Shown: positions 8,579 to 18,242, numbered from the stretch's first letter. The stretch: DNA of 64,000 nt from Streptomyces sp. NK08204 (GCF_020400585.1 NZ_JAINVF010000004.1:124001-188000), one strand, 5' to 3'. The notes: a model not told the origin generated them from the letters alone. Translations and numbers: made by a program.

Positions 8579-9001
8579 ATGCTGACCATCACCCAGGCCC
8601 TTTTCGACCAGATCGTGGACCACGCGCGCAAGGACCACCCCGACGAGGCGTGCGGCGTCGTCGCAGGTCCGGTGGGTGCCGGACGCCCCGAGCGGTTCAT
8701 CCCGATGCTCAATGCGGCCCGCTCGCCCACGTTCTACGAGTTCGACTCGCAGGATCTGCTGAAGCTCTACCGCGATATGGACGACCGCGACGAGGAGCCG
8801 GTGGTCATCTACCACTCCCACACGGCGACCGAGGCCTACCCCTCCCGTACCGACATCTCCTACGCCAATGAGCCCGGTGCCCACTACGTCCTCGTGTCCA
8901 CGGCGGACACGGACGACGCCGGTCCCTTCCAGTTCCGCTCGTTCCGGATCGTCGACGGTGAGGTCACGGAGGAGGAGGTCAAGGTCGTAGAGGCCTACTG
9001 A
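8579..9001 (+). CDS. mec: Mec-type JAMM metalloprotease (M67), releases cysteine from CysO
   Basis: This 140-residue zinc protease has the JAMM set: Glu23 (HPDEACG) and H79-S-H81 followed by Asp92 in HSHTATEAYPSRTD. In Mycobacterium tuberculosis, Mec, CysO and CysM are encoded together; Mec cleaves the new cysteine from the CysO C-terminus. The same three genes occur here in the same order, with a small leader-peptide ORF inserted before cysO. Because CysO here ends in GGMA, Mec may also trim the last two residues to expose the diglycine. The start at 8579 is the first ATG past the terminator hairpin. Confidence 0.88.
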   Translation: MLTITQALFDQIVDHARKDHPDEACGVVAGPVGAGRPERFIPMLNAARSPTFYEFDSQDLLKLYRDMDDRDEEPVVIYHSHTATEAYPSRTDISYANEPGAHYVLVSTADTDDAGPFQFRSFRIVDGEVTEEEVKVVEAY

Positions 9002-9080
9002 TCCCACCATCCGGTCAGAATCCATCCGGTATGCGAGATCACACTCGGGGACCCGGTCCGGGAATCGATACGATGAGTCC

Positions 9081-9176
9081 ATGGTTCTGAACGACGTGAG
9101 CGAGAAGACGCCGGGCATCCTGCTCGTGGCGCGGCTGCACGTCGACCTGTGCAGGCTGAACAGCGCCATCTGTTGA
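9081..9176 (+). CDS. Cysteine leader peptide, 31 aa, upstream of cysO-cysM
   Basis: ATG at 9081 opens a 31-residue frame ending ILLVARLHVDLCRLNSAIC-stop. The HVDL.R..SA(I/L)C ending is the pattern I recognise from short leader peptides found before sulfur and cysteine genes in actinobacteria. It carries two cysteines, one as the last sense codon before TGA. Slow decoding of those codons when cysteinyl-tRNA is scarce would favour expression of cysO, which begins 90 bp later beyond a stem-loop. The true start could be a GTG inside the frame (9096 or 9126); the stop is certain. Confidence 0.75.
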   Translation: MVLNDVSEKTPGILLVARLHVDLCRLNSAIC

Positions 9177-9183
9177 CGTTCCC

Positions 9184-9215
9184 CGCCCCGCCGCACGGCT
9201 GTAGGCCGCGGGGCG
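9184..9215 (+). promoter_or_regulatory. Attenuator-type hairpin between leader peptide and cysO
   Basis: CGCCCCGC (9184-9191) pairs perfectly with GCGGGGCG (9208-9215), starting seven bases after the leader-peptide stop. A ribosome stalled on the terminal Cys codon would cover or disturb its 5' arm. That is the geometry of translational or transcriptional attenuation. Confidence 0.5.
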
Positions 9216-9266
9216 CCGCTGCGCGCACACCCAACGACGAACCTTTCCCGACAGGAGCCCGCAACC

Positions 9267-10512
<1,246 letters not shown>

Positions 10513-10528
10513 CCCCCGCACGGGCGCT

Positions 10529-10584
10529 GCCCCTCCAGGCCAACCCCCTCCTATGAGGGGGCTAAGCCCATCCTATGGAGGGGC
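10529..10584 (+). terminator. Nested stem-loop after cysM
   Basis: An inner hairpin (CCCCCTC-CTAT-GAGGGGG, 10544-10561) sits inside an outer stem (GCCCCTCC 10529-10536 with GGAGGGGC 10577-10584), starting 17 bp after the cysM stop. It is followed by AAAGAATTCC, relatively A/T-rich for this genome. Confidence 0.65.
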
Positions 10585-10646
10585 AAAGAATTCCTCTCGG
10601 CACTGCCGGTAGCGCTGTGGCCAGGGCTACGGTCCTCACGCACCCT

Positions 10647-10690
10647 GTCATGTCATGGTCATCCGACAGCTGGGGTGTCATGCCCATGAC
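10647..10690. promoter_or_regulatory. GTCATG repeat cluster upstream of sedolisin gene
   Basis: GTCATG occurs at 10647 and 10652. It recurs at 10677 as half of the perfect palindrome GTCATG-CC-CATGAC (10677-10690). The cluster lies 85-130 bp before the protease start and reads like a multi-site operator or activator region. The regulator is unknown. Confidence 0.35.
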
Positions 10691-10774
10691 TGCTCTGTCC
10701 CGCCGCCGCGACACGCGTCCTGGGTCTGCCCGCACAGCGCGAGAACCCCCACTTCCCCATGGAGGCAGTACCCC

Positions 10775-12853
10775 ATGCGTGAGTCACGCACGAGCAAGCG
10801 GAGGGCGGGTCTGCGACGACTCCTCGCCGTCGCCGCCCCCGCGCTCGCCCTCACCGTCGCCGGACTGGCGGCGGCCCCCACGGCAGGCGCCCAGCCCACC
10901 GCGGCCCCGGCCGCGGCACCCCACATCTCCAAGGCCGCGCAGAACTCCAAGGCCCTGACCGACCCCACGCGGCAGACCTTCCACGCCACCGGCAAGGCCG
11001 GCCAGAAGGTCCCGACCGCGCACCTGTGCGCCAAGCCCGCGCCGGGTCACGCGGCCTGCTTCGCCCAGCGCCGCACCGACATCAGGCAGCGGCTCGCCTC
11101 GGCCCTCGCCGCCGCCACGCCCTCGGGCCTGTCCCCGGCCAACCTGCACAGCGCCTACAACCTGCCCAGCACGGGCGGTTCGGGCATGACGGTCGCCATC
11201 GTCGACGCGTACAACGACCCCAACGCCGAGTCGGACCTGGCGACTTACCGCGCCCAGTACGGCCTGTCCTCCTGCACCAAGGCCAACGGCTGCTTCAAGC
11301 AGGTCAGCCAGACCGGTTCGACGACCTCGCTGCCCACGAACGACACCGGTTGGGCCGGCGAGGAGGCGCTGGACTTCGACATGGTCAGCGCCGTCTGCCC
11401 GAACTGCAACATCATCCTGGTGGAGGCCAACTCCGCGAACGACACCGACCTCGGCATCGCCGAGAACGAGGCCGTCGCGCTCGGCGCCAAGTTCGTCTCC
11501 AACAGCTGGGGCGGCTCCGAGTCCTCCACCCAGACCACCGAGGACACCCAGTACTTCAAGCACCCGGGTGTCGCCATCACCGTCTCCTCCGGTGACTCCG
11601 CCTACGGCGCCGAGTACCCGGCCACCTCGCAGTACGTGACGGCCGTCGGCGGCACCGCGCTGACCACCGCCTCCAACTCCCGTGGCTGGACCGAGTCCGT
11701 CTGGCACACCAACTCCACCGAGGGCACCGGCTCCGGCTGCTCCGCCTACGACCCGAAGCCGACCTGGCAGACCGACACCGGCTGCACCAAGCGCATGGAG
11801 GCCGACGTCTCCGCGGTCGCCGACCCGGCCACCGGCGTCGCGGTCTACGACACCTACGGCGGCTCCGGCTGGGGCGTCGTCGGCGGCACCAGCGCCTCCG
11901 CCCCGATCGTCGCCGGCGTCTACGCCCTCGCGGGCACCCCGGGCTCGACCGACTACCCGGCGAAGTACCCGTACCAGCACACCGGCAACCTGTACGACGT
12001 GACCACCGGCTCCAACGGCTCCTGCACCACGTCGTACTTCTGCACCGCCAAGACCGGCTACGACGGCCCGACCGGCTGGGGCACCCCGAACGGCACCGCC
12101 GCCTTCACCTCCGGCACCACCAGCGGCAACACGGTGACCGTCACCAACCCCGGCAGCCAGTCCACGGCCGCGGGCAGCACGGCGAGCCTGCAGATCAACG
12201 CCACCGACAGCGCGGGCGCGGCCCTCACCTACAGCGCCTCCGGCCTGCCGGCCGGGCTCTCCGTCAACAGCTCCACCGGCCTGATCTCCGGCACGGCGAC
12301 CACCGCGGGCACCTACCAGGTCACCGTCACCGCGACCGACTCCACCGGCGCCTCCGGCTCGACCTCCTTCACCTGGACGGTCACCTCCACCGGCGGCACC
12401 TGCACCTCCACCCAGCTGCTGGCCAACCCCGGCTTCGAGTCGGGCAACACCGGCTGGAGTGCGACCAGCGGTGTCATCACCAACGGCACCGGTGAGACGG
12501 CCCACGGCGGCTCGTACTACGCCTGGATGGACGGCTACGGCTCGTCGCACACCGACACGGTGTCGCAGTCGGTGACCATCCCGGCCGGCTGCAAGGCCAC
12601 GCTCACCTTCTACCTGCACGTCGACACCGCCGAGACCACCACCACCAGCGCGTACGACAAGCTGACGGTGACCGCCGGTTCGACCACCCTGGCGACGTAC
12701 TCCAACCTGAACGCCGCCTCCGGGTACACGCAGAAGACCTTCGACCTGTCCTCGCTGGCGGGCCAGACGGTCACCCTGAAGTTCAACGGCGTGGAGGACT
12801 CCTCGCTGCAGACCAGCTTCGTCGTGGACGACACCGCCCTGACGACCGGCTGA
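10775..12853 (+). CDS. Secreted sedolisin-type (S53) serine protease with C-terminal accessory domains
   Basis: A 692-residue exported protease starting at ATG 10775, with GGAGG nine bases upstream. The signal peptide (Arg-rich then [25 protein letters not shown]) is followed by a short pro-region and the catalytic domain. That domain contains [12 protein letters not shown] (Glu/Asp of the triad, about residues 191-202), [10 protein letters not shown] (oxyanion Asp) and [12 protein letters not shown] (nucleophilic Ser near residue 373). The pro-part is shorter than in classical sedolisins. After about residue 450 come a putative Ig-fold domain ([18 protein letters not shown]) and a jelly-roll-like domain ([16 protein letters not shown]). 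A long perfect terminator hairpin follows. Confidence 0.9.
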   Translation: MRESRTSKRRAGLRRLLAVAAPALALTVAGLAAAPTAGAQPTAAPAAAPHISKAAQNSKALTDPTRQTFHATGKAGQKVPTAHLCAKPAPGHAACFAQRRTDIRQRLASALAAATPSGLSPANLHSAYNLPSTGGSGMTVAIVDAYNDPNAESDLATYRAQYGLSSCTKANGCFKQVSQTGSTTSLPTNDTGWAGEEALDFDMVSAVCPNCNIILVEANSANDTDLGIAENEAVALGAKFVSNSWGGSESSTQTTEDTQYFKHPGVAITVSSGDSAYGAEYPATSQYVTAVGGTALTTASNSRGWTESVWHTNSTEGTGSGCSAYDPKPTWQTDTGCTKRMEADVSAVADPATGVAVYDTYGGSGWGVVGGTSASAPIVAGVYALAGTPGSTDYPAKYPYQHTGNLYDVTTGSNGSCTTSYFCTAKTGYDGPTGWGTPNGTAAFTSGTTSGNTVTVTNPGSQSTAAGSTASLQINATDSAGAALTYSASGLPAGLSVNSSTGLISGTATTAGTYQVTVTATDSTGASGSTSFTWTVTSTGGTCTSTQLLANPGFESGNTGWSATSGVITNGTGETAHGGSYYAWMDGYGSSHTDTVSQSVTIPAGCKATLTFYLHVDTAETTTTSAYDKLTVTAGSTTLATYSNLNAASGYTQKTFDLSSLAGQTVTLKFNGVEDSSLQTSFVVDDTALTTG

Positions 12854-12867
12854 CCCGTACGGCCCTG

Positions 12868-12900
12868 GGATCCCGCACACGCGAGCCGTGTGCGGGATCC
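12868..12900 (+). terminator. 13-bp perfect stem-loop after sedolisin gene
   Basis: GGATCCCGCACAC pairs exactly with GTGTGCGGGATCC around a seven-base loop, followed by TTCTGTTGTG. It lies 15 bp after the stop codon and is a strong intrinsic terminator. Confidence 0.85.
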
Positions 12901-13035
12901 TTCTGTTGTGCCAGTTGTTTCAATTGTGCCGTTTGTGGCAGTTGTAAGGTTCTCCGCGTGCTTCCTGTGGCGCGGGATCCGTTCGCGCCGTCGGCGCGTC
13001 ACATCGGCACCAGCGGACGAAAGGCGGGCTGACCC

Positions 13036-13497
13036 ATGCGCCGTACGACACCCCTCGCCCTCGCGGCGGCAGTACTGATCCTCACGGGTTGCGGCTCCCA
13101 GAGCGGCGGGAGCGCCGGCAGCGACGGCAAGGCGTCGCCGTCCGCGAGCATCCGCTCGCCGCACCCGAGCGCGGGCGGGTGCGTGAGCAGGGCGGAGCTG
13201 ACGGCCGCCGACAACGGCCGCCAGGTCTGCCTGCGCAAGGGCGGCGAACTGCGGCTCACACTGGACGGCACCAAGGAGCGCCCCTGGAAGCCGGTCGCCG
13301 TGAGCGGCACGGCCCTGGAGGCGATCAACGCGGGCTTCGTCATCCGGCCGGGCGATGCCACGGCGGCCTACCGGGCGGTGTCTGCCGGAAAGGCCGAGCT
13401 GACCTCGTCCCGGCCGCTGTGCGCCGAGCCCACCGCTCCCGGCGCGGTGTCCTGCCTCGGCATCCGGGGGTGGAAGGTGACGGTCACCGTGCGCTGA
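13036..13497 (+). CDS. Small secreted lipoprotein, unknown function
   Basis: The 153-residue product has a lipoprotein signal peptide: MRRT, a hydrophobic core, then the lipobox LTGC with Cys at residue 19. A Gly/Ser/Pro linker (to about residue 46) precedes a small globular domain with four cysteines (GGCVSRAEL, QVCLRKG, RPLCAEP, SCLGIRG) that could form two disulfides. No known domain is recognised. It ends four bases before the end of the convergent PemK-like gene, so the two share their 3' ends. Confidence 0.7.
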   Translation: MRRTTPLALAAAVLILTGCGSQSGGSAGSDGKASPSASIRSPHPSAGGCVSRAELTAADNGRQVCLRKGGELRLTLDGTKERPWKPVAVSGTALEAINAGFVIRPGDATAAYRAVSAGKAELTSSRPLCAEPTAPGAVSCLGIRGWKVTVTVR

Positions 13498-13501
13498 CGG
13501 C

Positions 13502-13972
13502 TCAGCCCGCCAGATGCCGTACCTGGTCCCACAGGACCGGGTCGACCACGCCCACCCGGCGCCGGAAGTGCCCCACCGGCACCTCGCGCAGCTCGTCGGT
13601 CTGCAGGAAGCTGGGCCGGCCCTGGGCGTCACCGACCGCGCCGGGCGGCAGCGGGATCACCCCGGCGCGCTCGTCGTGGTACCGGGTGGTGATGTTCGCG
13701 ACCGTGGCCCGGTCGCCGTGCACGGCCAGCACCAGACAGGGCCGGCCCTTCGCTTCCGCCCGGTCTTCGTAGTGCACGTCGGCCCACCAGATGTCGCCCG
13801 GGTTCGGCCGCGCCCCGGGCGCCCTCGGTCCGCCGGGCCGTCCCCCCGGCCGTCCCGGCGTACGCAGCCGCCGACCGCGGGGCCGCCGCCCGCGGCCCCA
13901 GCCGTCGACGAGCGTGGCGACCAGGGCGAGCAGCACCACCGCCGCGAGCGCCAGCCACCAGGACGTGTCCAT
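13502..13972 (-). CDS. Membrane-anchored PemK/MazF-fold protein
   Basis: The 156-residue product begins MDTSWWLALAAVVLLALVATLVDG, a single membrane helix, followed by a basic Arg/Pro/Gly linker. It ends in a PemK/MazF-like beta-barrel domain: NPGDIWWADVHYEDRAEAKGRPCLVL, then the DDR/ERAGVIPLPPGAVGD loop and SFLQTDELREVP. MazF-type domains are usually free endoribonuclease toxins. Here it is tethered to the membrane and no antitoxin gene is adjacent, so a toxin role is doubtful. It could be a membrane-localised RNA-binding or nuclease protein. Confidence 0.7.
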   Translation of the reverse strand: MDTSWWLALAAVVLLALVATLVDGWGRGRRPRGRRLRTPGRPGGRPGGPRAPGARPNPGDIWWADVHYEDRAEAKGRPCLVLAVHGDRATVANITTRYHDERAGVIPLPPGAVGDAQGRPSFLQTDELREVPVGHFRRRVGVVDPVLWDQVRHLAG

Positions 13973-14221
13973 GGGCACGACGTTACCGGCGTGCGCCGCG
14001 CATCGCGCGCCCTCTTGCACGCCTTATCCACCCCCGGTCCAGCCGAACCGGTGACAGCACAGGTGAGTTCGCCCACAACGGCCCCTGGCGGAGGAGCGAC
14101 CCGCCCTTTTGCGCCTTACTCTCGACGGACCGCACGACCCCCGAGCTCCCCCGCCCTCGACCCCGGTCTTCGCTCTTCCGCTCCCGCCCACCGCTTTCCC
14201 GCCAACGGAGGTTTCTGCTTC

Positions 14222-14974
14222 ATGAAGCTCACCGTCGTCGGCTGCTCGGGGTCGTTCCCGTCCGCGGAATCGGCCTGTTCGAGCTACCTCGTCGAGGCCG
14301 ACGGCTTCCGGCTGCTCCTCGACATGGGCAACGGCGCCCTCGGCGAGCTGCAGCGCCACTGCGGTCTCTACGACCTCGACGCGATCTTCCTCAGTCATCT
14401 GCACGCCGACCACTGCATCGACATGTGCGGCTACTTCGTGGCCCGCTACTACCGTCACGACGGTGGTCGCTGCGACCCGATCCCGGTCTACGGCCCCGAG
14501 GGAACCGAGCACCGGCTGACCACGGCCTACGCCGACACGCCCTCCGCCTCCTCGATGAGCGAGGTGTTCGACTTCCACACGGTCAAGCCGTCCACGTTCG
14601 AGATCGGCCCCTTCACGGTGCACACCGAGCGGGTCAACCACCCCGTGGAGGCGTACGGCATCCGCCTGGAGCACGGCGGGCGTTCGCTGGCGTACTCCGG
14701 CGACACGGGCGTCACCCCGGCGCTGGACAGGCTGGCCCGGGACGTCGACCTGTTCCTGTGCGAGGCCGCCTTCACGTACGGCAAGGAGAACATCCCGGAC
14801 CTGCACCTCAACGGCCGCGAGGCGGGAGAGACGGCCGCCCGCGCGGGTGCGCGGCGCCTGGTCCTCACCCACATCCCGCCGTGGACCGACCCCCAGGTCA
14901 ACCTCGCGGACGCCCGCGCGGTCTTCGACGGCCCCGTGGAACTGGCCGCGCCCCGCAAGACGTACGAGATCTAG
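14222..14974 (+). CDS. MBL-fold metallo-hydrolase, RNase Z-like
   Basis: A 250-residue metallo-beta-lactamase-fold enzyme of the short RNase Z/cAMP phosphodiesterase-like group. SHLHADHCIDM is the HxHxDH metal motif. Further ligands are likely His213-type in HPVEAYGIRL, Asp in YSGDTGVTP and His in LTHIPPW. GGAGG just precedes ATG 14222. The true substrate is unknown; such proteins are often annotated only as hydrolases. The last 18 bases, including the stop, are repeated three further times downstream. A bidirectional terminator separates it from nagE2. Confidence 0.85.
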   Translation: MKLTVVGCSGSFPSAESACSSYLVEADGFRLLLDMGNGALGELQRHCGLYDLDAIFLSHLHADHCIDMCGYFVARYYRHDGGRCDPIPVYGPEGTEHRLTTAYADTPSASSMSEVFDFHTVKPSTFEIGPFTVHTERVNHPVEAYGIRLEHGGRSLAYSGDTGVTPALDRLARDVDLFLCEAAFTYGKENIPDLHLNGREAGETAARAGARRLVLTHIPPWTDPQVNLADARAVFDGPVELAAPRKTYEI

Positions 14975-15029
14975 CAGACGTACGAGACCTAGCAGACGTA
15001 CGAGACCTGGAAGACGTACGAGGTCCCCG
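14958..15029 (+). repeat. Four tandem 18-bp units spanning the stop of the MBL gene
   Basis: Units AGACGTACGAGATCTAGC, then ACCTAGC, ACCTGGA and GGTCCCCG variants, begin at 14958, 14976, 14994 and 15012. A degenerate fifth copy follows. The period is in register with the codons: the first two copies each end in TAG in the gene's frame, so the repeat has duplicated the C-terminal KTYE(I/T)-stop segment. Confidence 0.9.
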
Positions 15030-15067
15030 CGACGTACGGATCCGGCGGCGGTCCGGCCCGGATGTGC

Positions 15068-15102
15068 GAAGGCCCCGGAACCAAGCCGGTTCCGGGGCCT
15101 TC
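15068..15102. terminator. Bidirectional 15-bp perfect stem-loop
   Basis: GAAGGCCCCGGAACC and GGTTCCGGGGCCTTC pair exactly around AAGCC. Placed between the convergent MBL and nagE2 genes, it can terminate both. Confidence 0.85.
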
Positions 15103-15134
15103 GTCGTGCCGCTGCCGTCATGGCGCGGCGGCAC

Positions 15135-16385
15135 TCACGCCTTGGTGAGGTCCTCGACCTCCTCCTCGGGCTCGCGGCCCGGGGTCTTCAGGTCGAATCT
15201 GAGGATCGCGAACCGGAAGAGCGCGTAGTAGACGGCCGCGAAAACCAGGCCGATCGGGATGATCAGCCAGGGCTTGGTCGCGAGGTTCCAGTTCAGGACG
15301 TAGTCGATGGCGCCGGCCGAGAAGTTGAAGCCCGCGTGGACGCCGAGGGCCCAGGTGACCGCCATCGACGCGGCCGTCAGGGCCGCGTGGATCGCGTACA
15401 GCGCCGGGGCGATGAACATGAAGGAGAACTCGATCGGCTCGGTCACACCGGTGACGAACGAGGTGAGCGCGAGCGAGATCATCATGCCGAGGACGGCCTT
15501 GCGGCGCTCGGGACGGGCGCAGTGCGCGATGGCGAGGGCCGCCGCCGGCAGACCGAACATCATGATCGGGAAGAAGCCGGACATGAACATACCGGCGCTC
15601 GGGTCACCGTGCAGGAAGCGGTTGTAGTCACCGTTGAAGACCTGGCCGGCGGCGTCCTTGTAGGTGCCGAGCTGGAACCACGCCACGGTGTTCACGAACT
15701 GGTGCATGCCGATCGGGATGAGGCCGCGGTTGACCAGACCGAACAGGGCCGAGCCGCCGGCGCCGAGCCCCGTCATCCACTTGCCGAAGTGCGTGATGGA
15801 GTCTCCGACCGGCTCCCAGACGAGGGTGAAGAAGACGCCGACGAGCGTGCCGACGAAGGCCATCAGGATCGGCACCAGTCGGCGGCCGTTGAAGAAGCCG
15901 AGCCAGTCCACCAGCCTGGTGCGGTGGTAGCGCTGCCACATCACGGCGGACAGCAGGCCCATGATGATGCCGCCCAGGACCCCGGGGTCGTTGTAGGTGG
16001 CCGCGACGATCTGCCCGTGGTCGATGTGCTCCCCGGTCAGCGGGAACGCCTGCAGCACCTTGCTGTAGACGAGGAAGCCGACCAGCGCGGCGAGCGCGGT
16101 GGAGCCGTCCGCCTTCTTGGCGAAGCCGATGGCCACCCCTATGCAGAACAGGATGGGCAGATTGCCGGTGATGGCGCCGCCGGCCGCGTTGAACACGGTC
16201 GCGACCTTGTCCCAGCCGAGGCCGTCCTTGCCGAAGATGTCGTCGTGGCCGAGCCGGACCATGATGCCCGCCGCCGGCAGTACGGCGATCGGGAGCTGCA
16301 GGCTGCGGCCGACCTTCTGCAGGCCCTGGAACAGGCCGGAGCCCCGCTTCTTCGCGGGGGCCGCCGTTGCGGTGGCGGTGGTCAT
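15135..16385 (-). CDS. nagE2: N-acetylglucosamine PTS permease EIIC (second copy)
   Basis: The 416-residue membrane subunit imports and phosphorylates N-acetylglucosamine with the EIIB protein encoded at 18009. The N-terminus KKRGSGLFQGLQKVGRSLQLPIAVLPAAGIMVRLG, the GITEPIEFSFMFIAPALY motif carrying the sugar-binding Glu, and HAGFNFSAGAIDYVLNW are typical of glucose/GlcNAc EIIC proteins. There are about ten membrane segments and no fused EIIA or EIIB. The start at 16385 follows GGAGG. Two dre operators lie just upstream, so DasR probably represses it until GlcNAc metabolites accumulate. By position next to the MBL gene it corresponds to S. coelicolor nagE2. Confidence 0.9.
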   Translation of the reverse strand: MTTATATAAPAKKRGSGLFQGLQKVGRSLQLPIAVLPAAGIMVRLGHDDIFGKDGLGWDKVATVFNAAGGAITGNLPILFCIGVAIGFAKKADGSTALAALVGFLVYSKVLQAFPLTGEHIDHGQIVAATYNDPGVLGGIIMGLLSAVMWQRYHRTRLVDWLGFFNGRRLVPILMAFVGTLVGVFFTLVWEPVGDSITHFGKWMTGLGAGGSALFGLVNRGLIPIGMHQFVNTVAWFQLGTYKDAAGQVFNGDYNRFLHGDPSAGMFMSGFFPIMMFGLPAAALAIAHCARPERRKAVLGMMISLALTSFVTGVTEPIEFSFMFIAPALYAIHAALTAASMAVTWALGVHAGFNFSAGAIDYVLNWNLATKPWLIIPIGLVFAAVYYALFRFAILRFDLKTPGREPEEEVEDLTKA

Positions 16386-16401
16386 ACGTCCTCCGTCGGG
16401 T

Positions 16402-16434
16402 GGTGGTCTACACCACTCAGTGGTGTAGACCTGT
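16402..16434. promoter_or_regulatory. Two adjacent DasR (dre) operators before nagE2
   Basis: GGTGGTCTACACCACT (16402-16417) and AGTGGTGTAGACCTGT (16419-16434) both match the 16-bp dre pattern A-S-TGGTCTAGACCA-S-T with two to four mismatches. They are separated by one base and lie 17-49 bp before the nagE2 start. Confidence 0.85.
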
Positions 16435-16498
16435 TGTAGCAGATGAAGGGCTGACAAGGAACAACGAACTCCGCTACGACGGCGCTACGCTCCGTGCC

Positions 16499-17815
16499 TC
16501 ACAGCCTGGTGACGTCCTCGACCTCGTCCTGGGGCTCCCGCCCCGGCGTCTTCAGGTCGAACTGGGTGATCGCGAAACGGAAGACGGCGTAGTAGACGGC
16601 CGCGAAGCACAGGCCGATCGGGACGATCGCCCACGGTCTCGTCGCCAGGTTCCAGTTGATGACGTAGTCGATGAGACCGGCCGAGAAGCTGAAGCCGTCA
16701 TGCACCCCGAGCGCCCAGGTCACCGCCATCGACATTCCGGTCAGCAGCGCGTGCACGGCGTACAGCGCCGGCGCGATGAACAGGAACGAGTACTCGACCG
16801 GCTCGGTGATGCCCGTGACGAACGAGGTCAGCGCCACCGAGAGCATCATTCCGCCGACCTCCTTGCGGCGGCTCGGCCGGGCGCAGTGCGCCATCGCCAG
16901 TGCCGCCGCCGGCAGGGCGAACATCATGATCGGGAAGAAGCCCGAGGTGAACTGGCCGGCGTTCGGGTCGCCCTGCAGGAACATGTTGATGTCGCCGTGC
17001 ACCACCGTGCCGTCCGGCTTGGTGTAGCTGCCGAACTGGAACCAGACCGGCACGTTCAGGAACTGGTGCAGGCCGACGACCAGCAGGGCCCGGTTGGCGA
17101 CGCCGAAGATGCCCGAGCCCCAGGCGCCCGCGTCCCGCAGCCATGCGCCGAAGCCCTCCAGGCCGTCGCCGATCGGCGGCCAGATCCACAGGCACAGCGC
17201 GGCGAACACGATGGCGACGAACGCCATGACGACCGGCACCAGGCGGCGCCCGTTGAAGAAGCCGAGCCAGTCGACCAGCCTGGTGCGGTGGAAGCGCGCC
17301 CAGAAGAAGGCCGCGAGCAGCCCCATGACGATCCCGCCGAACACCCCCGGGTTCTGGAAGGTGAACGGTGTCACCGCGCCCGCGCCCGCGCCCGCGCCGC
17401 TGCTGACCTGGCAGCCGACGCCGGTCACCGCCTTCGAGCCGCCGGGACAGGCCACGGGGAACTGGTGCAGCACGTTGTAGTAGACGAGGAAGCCCGCCAC
17501 CGCCGCGAGTGCCGTCGAACCGTCCGCCTTCTTCACCATGCCGATCGCGACGCCCACGCAGAACAGCAGCGGAAGGCCGAGCGAGCCGTCGAGCAGGGCG
17601 CCGCCCGCGCCGCCCATCACCTTCGAGACATCGGTCCAGCCCAGCCCCTTGGCGCCGAACACGTCCGGCTGGCCCAGCCGGTTGAGGATGCCCGCCGCCG
17701 GCAGTACCGCGATCGGCAGCTGAAGACTGCGGCCCATCTTCTGCATGCCCTGGAACAGCCGGTGCCGTCGCTCCGGTGCCGGACCGGCCGTGCTCTCGGC
17801 ACTGCTGGCGCTCAT
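16499..17815 (-). CDS. nagE1: N-acetylglucosamine PTS permease EIIC (first copy)
   Basis: A 438-residue EIIC paralogue of the neighbouring permease, with the same order of motifs: RHRLFQGMQKMGRSLQLPIAVLPAAGIL, GITEPVEYSFLFIAP and HDGFSFSAGLIDYVINW. It carries a longer periplasmic insert with two cysteines around residue 150 (ACPGGSKAVTGVGCQ) that the other copy lacks. ATG 17815 is chosen because GGAGGAC lies seven bases upstream; the in-frame GTG further up lacks one. It is divergent from nagF and shares the dre-containing 193-bp region. The two permeases may differ in affinity or expression. Confidence 0.88.
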   Translation of the reverse strand: MSASSAESTAGPAPERRHRLFQGMQKMGRSLQLPIAVLPAAGILNRLGQPDVFGAKGLGWTDVSKVMGGAGGALLDGSLGLPLLFCVGVAIGMVKKADGSTALAAVAGFLVYYNVLHQFPVACPGGSKAVTGVGCQVSSGAGAGAGAVTPFTFQNPGVFGGIVMGLLAAFFWARFHRTRLVDWLGFFNGRRLVPVVMAFVAIVFAALCLWIWPPIGDGLEGFGAWLRDAGAWGSGIFGVANRALLVVGLHQFLNVPVWFQFGSYTKPDGTVVHGDINMFLQGDPNAGQFTSGFFPIMMFALPAAALAMAHCARPSRRKEVGGMMLSVALTSFVTGITEPVEYSFLFIAPALYAVHALLTGMSMAVTWALGVHDGFSFSAGLIDYVINWNLATRPWAIVPIGLCFAAVYYAVFRFAITQFDLKTPGREPQDEVEDVTRL

Positions 17816-17866
17816 CGGCGTCCTCCGCACCGCTCGACTCGGACGCGGTTTGGCGACCGTCCCCCG

Positions 17867-17882
17867 GGTGGTGTAGACCAGT
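17867..17882. promoter_or_regulatory. DasR (dre) operator in the nagE1/nagF divergent promoter
   Basis: GGTGGTGTAGACCAGT fits the 16-bp dre pattern with two mismatches. It lies 52 bp before nagE1 and 127 bp before nagF, so one DasR site may govern both. Confidence 0.82.
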
Positions 17883-18008
17883 CGCGGACGGTTCCGCTGT
17901 CGTGATCGCCATCATTCGGCACGTACGGCATGACCGCTCGCGAAGATGGGCCAACTGTGGGTTACTGCGACCAAGCGGTACGGACCAGGGAATTCAGGGA
18001 GACGGAAC

Positions 18009-18242
18009 ATGGCCAGCAAGGCTGAGAAGATCGTCGCCGGGCTCGGCGGCATCGACAACATCGAGGAGATCGAGGGCTGCATCACCCGGCTGCGCACCGA
18101 GGTGTCCGACCCCTCGCTGGTCGACGACAACGCCCTGAAGGCCGCCGGCGCCCACGGCGTCGTCAAGATGGGTACCGCCGTGCAGGTCGTCATCGGCACC
18201 GACGCCGACCCGATCGCCGCGGAGATCGAAGACATGATGTGA
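18009..18242 (+). CDS. nagF: N-acetylglucosamine PTS EIIB component
   Basis: A 77-residue stand-alone EIIB domain. Cys in EGCITRLR is the phosphorylation site that receives phosphate from EIIA and passes it to sugar in the EIIC channel. KAEKIVAGLGGIDNIEEIEGC and AHGVVKMGTAVQVVIGTDAD are typical of the glucose/GlcNAc family. ATG 18009 is preceded by GGAGAC. An EIIA (Crr), HPr and EI must be encoded elsewhere. Translation initiates 127 bp from the dre site shared with nagE1. Confidence 0.92.
   Translation: MASKAEKIVAGLGGIDNIEEIEGCITRLRTEVSDPSLVDDNALKAAGAHGVVKMGTAVQVVIGTDADPIAAEIEDMM

Noticed and set aside
13502..13972. PemK-like gene plus the neighbouring lipoprotein as a toxin-antitoxin pair
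   Set aside because: The genes converge, and the lipoprotein is exported and has no antitoxin features.
14024..15121. 365-aa open frame antisense to the MBL hydrolase
   Set aside because: It runs through the terminator and the tandem repeat and has no recognisable domain, whereas the sense frame has the HxHxDH metal site.
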